From Nitrosomonas communis (GTDB lineage: Bacteria > Pseudomonadota > Gammaproteobacteria > Burkholderiales > Nitrosomonadaceae), in the NCBI RefSeq assembly GCF_900114745.1, contig NZ_FOUB01000032.1, positions 1 through 41,475 on the forward strand: a stretch of DNA of 41,475 nucleotides, given 5' to 3'. Shown here piece by piece: positions 27,035-33,714 of the stretch. Every line of letters starts with the position of its first letter. Within the stretch, counting starts at the first letter, position 1. The notes under the pieces are model-generated. The model was not told where the DNA came from, made no database searches, and saw nothing but the letters and a program-made list of their open reading frames with translations. Made by a program: the position numbers and the translations under genes.

Positions 27035-28969
27035 ATGCTCAAGGCACTAGAACGAACAAGCCAATTGGTTCAGCCAGGTTCTAAACTTGCTGAGCTAATC
27101 TATCGTAAGGCTCAACTGGGGATGCTTCCGAATCAGAAACTTTTAGGCCTTTCGACCGATGAAATACAAGCAGCCTTGGAAGGCCGTAGATCAGCTCTAG
27201 AAGCAACACAGCAACACGAACGTGTAATCGAGGCACGTGCTCTTGGTATTGAAGCGATTGTCCGTCAAGTCGCACGTCCTTCGCTCTTGGTAGAAGATGG
27301 AAAGATTTCACTAACTGACACCGATGGGTTTCCTGATGATCTCACTTCCCACCTGCAAAGAATTTCTGACGTCGTTTCACGAGTAGGGCGTGTTGAAATT
27401 CTCAACCATCGGATGGATTGGGCGGGTACGGGTTGGGTTGTGGAAGACAGGATAATTATCACCAACCGTCATGTAGCCGAGTTTTTCGCAGGGCCAATGG
27501 GACCTGGTCGATATGGTTTCTTGTTAAATACCGTTAGTGGTCGAACATATGGATCGAAAATAGATTTTCGCGAGGAGTATGCACGACCAGAGGTCGTCGA
27601 AGTAAAGGTAACAGGGATTCGATATATTGCTGGACCGGGTGAGCCCGATATTGCGTTGCTTCAGATGGACGAATCAGCCACTCTGCCTCTTCCATTAATA
27701 TTGGCTGCTAAAGAGGTCCAAAGAGATCAATTAATCGCTGTGGTCGGTTATCCAGCATACGACAGTCGAAATGATCAGCAAGATATTGCTCACTATTTCG
27801 GCAACATCTTCAACAAAAAGCGATTTGCACCAGGGTATATCACACAACAGCCAGCATCTGGGCAGGATCTGATGCATGACTGTACAACGCTGGGAGGTAA
27901 CTCCGGTTCCGTCTTATTTGATCTGGAGACGGGCGAGGCGATTGGGTTACATTTTGCTGGAAATTACCTCGTTGGAAATTACGCTGTGCCTGTCCGTGCG
28001 ATTAAAGCAGCCTTGGCTGGCGTGCGCACGATGATTTCACTCGCTACCACGGAAAAGGTTGAGGAAAAGGCTGATGGTAGCCATGATGCTGAATATTTTC
28101 TGGGGAGAGATGGTTATCAAGTTTCATTTCTGGGAGCAGGCTTTGAAGTGCCTCTGCCAGACTGCAATGCGCATCATAATGATTTGATTCAGGTTTCCGG
28201 CACAAATGGTGAGAAAACAGTTGAAATAACCTATCGACATTTTAGCGTGCTGTACTCGCGCAGTCGTCGCGTACCCAGACTCACTGCTGTCAACATCGAC
28301 GGTGCAACTCATAAGCGTATTAAGCGACAAAAGAGTGGAGACCAATGGTTCTTCGATCTTCGCATAAGCCCTGAATTACAGCTCAACAAGAACGATTATG
28401 GCCTTTCTCTGATAGACCGAGGTCACATGGTGCGGCGTGAAGATCCGAACTGGGGCGCAATTGAGGAAGCGCAACAGGCTAACGATGATACTTTTCATTA
28501 CACTAATGCTGCCCCGCAACATTCTCGACTCAATCAAAACAACAAGACTTGGCTCGGACTAGAGAATTACATTCTAGATAATGCACGAACCTTTGGCTTA
28601 CAGGCATGTGTTTTTACTGGGCCTATTCTGAGAGAAAATGATCCTTTATTAGAGAATACCAACGTTCAGATACCGCTGGAGTTCTGGAAGGTTGTAGTGG
28701 TACGGGACGCCGAGCGAAATAAATTGCATGCAACTGGATATGTACTTGGGCAAGGACAGCTGGTCAGGGACATTACAGAGGGATTTCTCTACGACGAGTT
28801 TGGTACTTATCAGGTGGCCATTACTACCATCGCTAAGGCGAGTGGCATCAACTTCAAGGGATTAGAAGAGAATGACCCACTTGGTAAGCGCATCCGAGAG
28901 GAAGAAGCTGCAGGCGGACGTTTGATAGCGATTCCAATCAGTTCAGAAAGAGATATTTACTTTGGTTAA
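27035..28969 (+). CDS. Trypsin-like protease fused to NUC1 DNA/RNA non-specific endonuclease
   Basis: A 644-aa two-enzyme fusion with no signal peptide. The N-terminal ~115 residues are mainly helical with no recognised family. Next is a trypsin-like serine protease: His146 (TNRHVAEFF), Asp205 (EPDIALLQMD) and Ser290 (GGNSGSVLFD). From about residue 350 to 620 is a ββα-metal (NUC1/NucA) nuclease, with the signature DRGHMVRREDPNWG (catalytic H464) and NAAPQHSRLNQ...W..LE for metal binding. TGGAGG lies ahead of the ATG at 27035. Trypsin-nuclease fusions are plausible effectors: proteolysis could release or activate the nuclease. Substrates are unknown, and the regulation scheme is inference. 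It is flanked by a metallopeptidase and a subtilase. Confidence 0.88.
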   Translation: MLKALERTSQLVQPGSKLAELIYRKAQLGMLPNQKLLGLSTDEIQAALEGRRSALEATQQHERVIEARALGIEAIVRQVARPSLLVEDGKISLTDTDGFPDDLTSHLQRISDVVSRVGRVEILNHRMDWAGTGWVVEDRIIITNRHVAEFFAGPMGPGRYGFLLNTVSGRTYGSKIDFREEYARPEVVEVKVTGIRYIAGPGEPDIALLQMDESATLPLPLILAAKEVQRDQLIAVVGYPAYDSRNDQQDIAHYFGNIFNKKRFAPGYITQQPASGQDLMHDCTTLGGNSGSVLFDLETGEAIGLHFAGNYLVGNYAVPVRAIKAALAGVRTMISLATTEKVEEKADGSHDAEYFLGRDGYQVSFLGAGFEVPLPDCNAHHNDLIQVSGTNGEKTVEITYRHFSVLYSRSRRVPRLTAVNIDGATHKRIKRQKSGDQWFFDLRISPELQLNKNDYGLSLIDRGHMVRREDPNWGAIEEAQQANDDTFHYTNAAPQHSRLNQNNKTWLGLENYILDNARTFGLQACVFTGPILRENDPLLENTNVQIPLEFWKVVVVRDAERNKLHATGYVLGQGQLVRDITEGFLYDEFGTYQVAITTIAKASGINFKGLEENDPLGKRIREEEAAGGRLIAIPISSERDIYFG

Positions 28970-29144
28970 AAGTAATAGCTATTGCTGGTTTTGTTTCGTT
29001 TACGAAAGAGGATTAAATAGAATGACGAGACTATAGAGGGGGCTTTATGCATGGTGGATTTGTTCTGCTCACGTAGCTTGCTTGCTGATAACTTATAAAA
29101 GTTGTACTTCAATCTTAAATCTATCTTTAGATAAGGAGATACTT

Positions 29145-30326
29145 ATGAAAAAGAATTACATTATTTTACGTTCTCCATCTGCAATCTCACGCGATACACT
29201 TCTAGGACCTCCTAATTTACTCACCGCTGAAGCTTCCATGAGTGGCTCGTTATCGGTGGAAATTGAACATATCGAACGCCGACAGATTCCTGCATTGACC
29301 GAAAAACGGGACGTGCTGGCTGTCGCTCCTTCTATTCCCATGAAGCTAATTGCTCCGCTTGAAGTTTCAGCAGCACCTGCTGCAGAAGATGTCGCCTGGG
29401 GAGTAAAGGCTGTTGGTGCGGACACTTCCCCATTCAGTGGCAAAGACATTACTGTGGCTGTCCTCGATACGGGCATCGATGCAAATCACCCTGCGTTCGC
29501 TGGAGTAGAAATTATCGAAAAGGATTTCACTGGCGAGGGTAACGGTGATCAGCACGGCCATGGTACCCATTGCGCTGGGTCTATCTTTGGACGAACTACC
29601 GAAGGCAAACGAATCGGTGTTGCAACGGGTGTTAATAAAGCTTTGATTGGTAAAGTGTTGGGGCAGAATGGAGGATCCAGTGAGTCCATCGTTAGTGCCA
29701 TCCAATGGGCGGTAGAAAATGGCGCTAACGTGATTTCCATGTCGCTGGGCATTGATTTTACCGGATTTGTTAAGGAGTTGGAAGAGCAGGGGTTTCCGCC
29801 TGAATTAGCAACTTCCCGAGCCCTGGAAGGTTACCGAGCCAATGTACAACTTTTTGAAAGAGTAGCATCCCTAATCAGAGCTCGAAGTGCTTTTGGACAG
29901 GCATCTGTGATCATTGCCGCCGCTGGCAACGAGAGTCAAAGGGACGTTGATCCTGATTTTGAGATCGCTGTTTCTCCTCCTGCGGTGTCCGAGGGTATTA
30001 TTTCAGTTGCTGCCTTAGGGCAGGGGGCGCAGGGTTTAACAGTGGCCTTTTTCTCAAATACCGGTGCCAACATTTCAGGACCCGGTGTGAACATTACCTC
30101 TGCCAAACGAGGAGGAGGCTTCCAAGTGATGAGTGGGACTAGTATGGCCACACCTCATGTCGCTGGTGTTGCAGCTCTTTGGGCTGAGCAGATCAAGAGC
30201 GTCGGCATTCTTAGTCCCTTGTCATTGGCAGGTCGGCTTGTTGGTAGCGCGACCCTTCAGGGTTTACAGCCCGGGTTGGATCCTTTTGACATCGGCATAG
30301 GCCTGGCTCGTGCTCCCCAAGCCTAG
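29145..30326 (+). CDS. Subtilisin-like serine protease (S8)
   Basis: A 393-aa subtilase. The catalytic triad is Asp108 (VAVLDTGID), His139 (HGHGTHCAGS) and Ser333 (GTSMATPHVAG), with the oxyanion Asn in AAAGNESQ. The start was set at 29145 because AAGGAG lies eight bases ahead; the longer frame from 29082 begins with TTG and has no such site. There is no signal peptide. The ~85 residues before the catalytic domain (including LTEKRDVLAVAPSIPMKL) look like a short I9-type propeptide. An insert of about 45 residues near 205-250 has a helical character. Third plus-strand member of the hydrolase block, 175 bp after the trypsin-nuclease fusion. It probably acts in the cytoplasm or leaves by a non-Sec route. 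Confidence 0.9.
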   Translation: MKKNYIILRSPSAISRDTLLGPPNLLTAEASMSGSLSVEIEHIERRQIPALTEKRDVLAVAPSIPMKLIAPLEVSAAPAAEDVAWGVKAVGADTSPFSGKDITVAVLDTGIDANHPAFAGVEIIEKDFTGEGNGDQHGHGTHCAGSIFGRTTEGKRIGVATGVNKALIGKVLGQNGGSSESIVSAIQWAVENGANVISMSLGIDFTGFVKELEEQGFPPELATSRALEGYRANVQLFERVASLIRARSAFGQASVIIAAAGNESQRDVDPDFEIAVSPPAVSEGIISVAALGQGAQGLTVAFFSNTGANISGPGVNITSAKRGGGFQVMSGTSMATPHVAGVAALWAEQIKSVGILSPLSLAGRLVGSATLQGLQPGLDPFDIGIGLARAPQA

Positions 30327-30374
30327 CCGCGCGATAGATTCTGATAGGTCAATACTAACAGGAGGTCAATACGA

Positions 30375-30406
30375 GAGGAAAGATATAGCAGGTGATCTTT
30401 CTCCTC
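30375..30406 (+). terminator. Possible stem-loop after the subtilase gene
   Basis: GAGGAAAGAT and ATCTTTCTCCTC can pair around a short loop, 50-80 bp after the subtilase stop. No T-run follows, so a role in termination is uncertain. A 10-bp direct repeat AGGTCAATAC sits just before it. Confidence 0.3.
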
Positions 30407-30463
30407 CTAATCTACAAATAAGCGGGAAGTGTAGTTTGCTGAGTTCTTAACAGAGAATTCAGG

Positions 30464-30550
30464 ATGACCAGGAAAAAACTACCCCTTACGTCCTTCTACG
30501 AAATGGACGATGAATTTCATGATTATGATTTATTCGATTTATTTGATTGA
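30464..30550 (+). CDS. Possible acidic micropeptide (28 aa)
   Basis: ATG-started frame reading MTRKKLPLTSFYEMDDEF, ending in a repetitive Asp/Phe tail (YDLFDLFD). There is no strong ribosome binding site. It lies between the subtilase and a second micro-ORF, and could be the end of the hydrolase transcript. Very uncertain. Confidence 0.2.
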   Translation: MTRKKLPLTSFYEMDDEFHDYDLFDLFD

Positions 30551-30579
30551 AATCCAGATGGAATAGATAAGGAGAAGCA

Positions 30580-30660
30580 ATGAAAGTAACAATTACTATT
30601 GAGGAGGATGTCGAGGGAGTCTTGTCTCAGATTCAATCGACCAGGTCACCCCATGAATGA
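30580..30660 (+). CDS. Possible micropeptide (26 aa) with good ribosome binding site
   Basis: AAGGAG is well spaced ahead of the ATG. The product begins MKVTITIEEDVEGVLSQIQ, which resembles the first strand and helix of a small ribbon-helix-helix or antitoxin-like protein, and stops at a TGA at 30658. It is probably a truncated gene. Confidence 0.25.
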   Translation: MKVTITIEEDVEGVLSQIQSTRSPHE

Positions 30661-30788
30661 TACTTCCCGCTAGTTTAGTTCAACAAGGGGTATCCGCCAC
30701 TAATAGGATAATAGCTAATGTAAGCTTAGGGAAGGTGATGGATAATCGCTCTTCATTTTTTCGCTTAACATGAAGGAAGGGGCAAGAC

Positions 30789-30836
30789 ATGAGCATTGAT
30801 GAGGCGATTGACTATAGCATATCCCCTATAAATTGA
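30789..30836 (+). pseudogene. Truncated small gene at the IS630 border
   Basis: GGAAGGGG precedes an ATG that opens MSIDEAIDYSI. The frame ends after 15 codons, where the sequence passes into the left end of the IS630 fragment. It appears to be a gene start cut by the insertion. Confidence 0.2.
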
Positions 30837-30849
30837 TTATAATTTACGT

Positions 30850-31005
30850 ATGACCTATCCGATATCATTTCGCCATAAGGTATTATCCGTTCGAGAGAAG
30901 GAGAACCTCTCAATCGCGCAAGTGGCGCAGTGTTTTGGTGTAGGGGTCGCCAGCGTGATGCGTTGGATTAAAACTCCCGATCCCAAGACCACCCGTAACA
31001 AAGTG
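30850..31005 (+). pseudogene. IS630-family transposase N-terminal fragment
   Basis: MTYPISFRHKVLSVREKENL followed by SIAQVAQCFGVGVASVMRWI is the helix-turn-helix N-terminus of IS630 transposases. Homology stops after TTRNK, where the sequence switches to the truncated IS200 element. The catalytic DDE part is missing. Confidence 0.75.
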
Positions 31006-31407
31006 CTCATCCTCTTTCTCTTGGTGCTGGATATATTCTCTGACCATCTCTTCATCTAATCCTACCGTGGATACAAAATAACCGCGTGCCCAAAAACTTT
31101 CACCTGTGAAATTTCTAGATCTCCCCATAAACTTCCGCGCTATCGATATTGCACTTTTCCCTTTGATATACCCTACTACGTAAGATACCGAGTATTTCGG
31201 AGGAATACTGATGCACATGTGTACATGATCAGGCATCAGGTGCCCTTCTACTATTTGGCAGTTTTTCTGCTCCGCTAATTCGCGCAATACCTTTCCAAGG
31301 TGTTTTCGTATCATTCCGAATATCACTTTCTTCCTTCTTTTCGGAATAAATACGACATAGTACTTACAGTCCCATGTCGTATGCGTCAAACTCTGATAAT
31401 CTCTCAT
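30910..31407 (-). CDS. tnpA: IS200/IS605-family TnpA transposase, C-terminus replaced
   Basis: A 165-aa single-strand transposase of the Y1 HUH type. The N-terminus MRDYQSLTHTTWDCKYYVVF, the HUH motif in MPDHVHMCISIPP and the catalytic-Tyr helix EEMVREYIQHQEKED are all present. After KED the frame leaves the family and reads antisense through the IS630 fragment for about 30 residues, so the natural C-terminus and the element's right end are lost. An end hairpin lies upstream at 31476-31502. Enzymatic competence cannot be excluded, but the element lacks one end. Confidence 0.8.
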   Translation of the reverse strand: MRDYQSLTHTTWDCKYYVVFIPKRRKKVIFGMIRKHLGKVLRELAEQKNCQIVEGHLMPDHVHMCISIPPKYSVSYVVGYIKGKSAISIARKFMGRSRNFTGESFWARGYFVSTVGLDEEMVREYIQHQEKEDEHFVTGGLGIGSFNPTHHAGDPYTKTLRHLRD

Positions 31408-31475
31408 TTGATTCTCCTAGCTCTTGATCAAGCTAAAAGAATCACGGTAACCGTATCACACGGTCAAACCTTTAA

Positions 31476-31502
31476 TAATCCCCCGGCATAGCCGGGGGAT
31501 TA
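31476..31502. repeat. IS200 end hairpin
   Basis: Perfect inverted repeat with 12-bp arms (TAATCCCCCGGC and GCCGGGGGATTA) and the loop ATA, about 70 bp upstream of the IS200 tnpA start. It is the subterminal structure recognised by TnpA in this family. Confidence 0.75.
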
Positions 31503-31536
31503 CCTTATTTATTTAAATCATTTTATATGGGATCTG

Positions 31537-31881
31537 CTATACTGTGCGTGCTGCACTCTCAGCATCAGTCGGATCGGATTTTCCTTGAAGTCGGCGCTTG
31601 ACACGATCAGGGCGATTGACTTCCCATACTTCCATACCCTGTTCGCGCAATAAACGGGCAAGACCCGCGCCATATGTTCCTGTACCTTCAACGCCAGCAC
31701 GCCGAACCTTTCCTAATGATCGTGCCCACGTCAGTAATTTCAGATAACCTGCTCTATTAGTCGGTATGGAAGTAAGTATCCCTATCACTTTACCTTGATC
31801 ATTGATGACCACGCCAACGTGGGTATCTAAAGGGGTATCAACGCCAAGAATAACTTCATTTTTAACCAGTGTGCCGTCCAT
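31537..31881 (-). pseudogene. IS110-family transposase N-terminal fragment
   Basis: The product starts MDGTLVKNEVILGVDTPLDT and has the RuvC-like DEDD-type start GVDTHxxxH-like, then GVEGTGTYGAGLARLL and the conserved NRPDRVKRRLQGKSDPTDAE of IS110 transposases. It is cut at about residue 114, ahead of the IS200 end. AAGGAG precedes the ATG at 31881. The C-terminal Ser-containing domain is absent. Confidence 0.75.
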
Positions 31882-32067
31882 ATGTATACTCCTTAATCAA
31901 GATTAGTGCATTACCAACCCCAGTTACCGGACAGGACACTCACGGTGCAAATCAAGGCTCCTATTAGGTCACGAGTATTGCGCCCGGCAACGCTCGGGGA
32001 ATGCCTGGACCAGATCGACAGGTCAACGCAAAGGCACTTCGCCAATCCCAGCACGGGTCAGATCAAG

Positions 32068-33107
32068 TCAGGCATTCCATGACATATTAAACTGAGTGTC
32101 CCAGCCATTGCCCTTCCGACTCATGCTTTGTTGGATGCCATGCTGCTTTAGTAATTGCCGGTGACTTTCTGAGGCGTATTGGCTACCCCGATCGGTATGC
32201 CATAACAGGCCTTTGCCGGGTTTACGTTTCCCAATAGCCATCTGGAGCGCATCGTTGATTAACTGTGTTTTCATATGCGCGGCCATTGATCAGCCTACGA
32301 CCTGCCGAGAAAACAAGTCGATTACGACCGCCAGATACAACCAGCCTTCCAGGGTATGAATATAAGTGAGATCGCCCCCATATACCTGATTTATCTGATC
32401 TATGGAAAACTGACGATCCAAATAATTAGGCGCAATAGGCAATTCATGCTTTGAATGGGTGGTAGCTTTAAATCGACGTTTGGTTTTACAGACCAGTCCG
32501 GCTTGCTTCATTAGCCGGCTTATTCGACGCCGACTCACGGATCGGCCTTGGTGAGACATAGCTATTTTGAGACGGCAGGTGCCGTAGGTATTCCGGCTTT
32601 TTTCAAATGCTTTTTTTACAATACCGCTGAGTTGCTCGTCTTTTCATTTCCTGAATGAAGGCATTCGATGCAGCCAATCATAGTAAGCACTCTGTGAGAC
32701 CTGTAAAAACCGGCACATCGATAACACGGTGAATTCACCTTGAGGCTGTTTGATCCAGGCGTACTTCACCGTTGCTCCTTGGCAAAGTACGCGGCAGCCT
32801 TTTTTAATAGGTCGCGCTCCTCGGTCAGTCGGGCAACCTCTTTTTTTAGTCGCTTTAACTCTTCATAGAGATGTTCGTCAGTGCGCACTGCCTTTATGTT
32901 ATCCACCGGTCGACTGTATTTACTGATCCAGGTAGGCAAGGTGTTTTCATTCACACCAATTTCCCTGGCGGTTTGGGCTACCGGTTTACCCGATTCAATG
33001 GCCAGCTTTACCGATGACTCCCTAAATTCAGCTGTATAGACTTTGGGTTTTTCTTGGGTCATTTAAATACATTCCTGCTTTCAGCTATTTTTAGGAATGT
33101 GTCCAGT
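32068..33107 (-). mobile_element. IS3-family element, 3'-truncated, with broken orfB
   Basis: On the minus strand orfA (32766-33062) is followed by orfB. orfB is readable from YYDWLHRMPSFRK (about 32700) to SRKGNGWDTQ (about 32095) but has in-frame stops after SFRK and after RQVVG (a Trp codon in homologues). It contains GGDLTYIHT and HTDRGSQYAS, the two Asp of DDE, but is cut before the catalytic Glu, so it is inactive. The upstream end lies near 33107 (GGACACATTCC). The element interrupts the IS200/IS605 remnant at 33108-33400. Confidence 0.75.
32766..33062 (-). CDS. IS3-family OrfA (helix-turn-helix regulator of transposition)
   Basis: A 98-aa protein with a helix-turn-helix (KLAIESGKPVAQTAREIGVN) and a C-terminal leucine-zipper-like helix (YEELKRLKKEVARLTEERDL) ending KKAAAYFAKEQR. 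It is intact in itself, but its partner OrfB is broken, so it has no expected transposition activity. Confidence 0.85.
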   Translation of the reverse strand: MTQEKPKVYTAEFRESSVKLAIESGKPVAQTAREIGVNENTLPTWISKYSRPVDNIKAVRTDEHLYEELKRLKKEVARLTEERDLLKKAAAYFAKEQR

Positions 33108-33400
33108 TTAGTGTAGCCACATCAACGGATAAAAGGACGAACATCGAGCTATCTGTTTGAAGAATTTCCTCACCTTAAGAAGAAGTACTGGGGAAGGCAT
33201 TTTTGGGCGCGAGGGTATTTCTGCACGACAGTGGGTCAGATGACAGAAGAGATGATCAACAATACTTAGAGAATCACTTTGAGCCAAATCCAAACGATAA
33301 TTTTAAAATGGAGCCGGAATAAGACGCGTCGTTTAGTCGACGCGTATCCGGACTTTCAGTCCGTAACTCTAACCCACCGGCTTTAGTCGGTGGTTGTTTA
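33108..33400 (+). mobile_element. 3' part of an IS200/IS605-type element with triple end hairpins
   Basis: The plus strand encodes the tnpA C-terminus: FEEFPHLKKKYWGRHFWARG is recognisable, followed by TTVGQMTEEM. A one-base deletion then precedes QYLENHFEPNPNDNF, and the frame ends at a TAA near 33320. Three consecutive hairpins follow: ACGCGTCG/CGACGCGT, CGGACT/AGTCCG and CCACCG/CGGTGG. It is nearly identical to the copy at 39478-40050. The 5' part was lost at the IS3 border. Confidence 0.75.
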
Positions 33401-33447
33401 GTTGTTAGAAATCAAACTACTATTGTTTGCAGGTGATTTTGCTGAAC

Positions 33448-33601
33448 ACCTGTTGGATACTTTTTATTTTTTAACTTAGAACTAGTATGTCATTGGAGTT
33501 TCTTATTAAGAATACTAACCAGTAACCTGTTGGATACTTTTTATTTTTTAACTTAGAACTAGTATGTCATTGGAGTTTCTTATTAAGAATACTAACCAGT
33601 A
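33448..33601. repeat. Perfect tandem duplication of a 77-bp unit
   Basis: The segments 33448-33524 and 33525-33601 are identical as far as I can read, each beginning ACCTGTTGGATACTTT and ending AATACTAACCAGTA. They lie 114 bp ahead of the Tc-toxin-like gene. A duplicated promoter or operator is possible. The unit itself codes for nothing. Confidence 0.9.
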
Positions 33602-33714
33602 TACAGATAAGTCTATTTCACGTTGTTAGCACGATAAGATAATAATTCAATAAGACAAAGCAAGCATAGAGCTATTTGAAATGCAGCAATTGATAATCAG
33701 GAACGGAGAAAAAA

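Noticed and set aside
29082..29144. Upstream TTG start of the subtilase
   Set aside because: AAGGAG is correctly spaced for the ATG at 29145; the extra residues are not protein-like.
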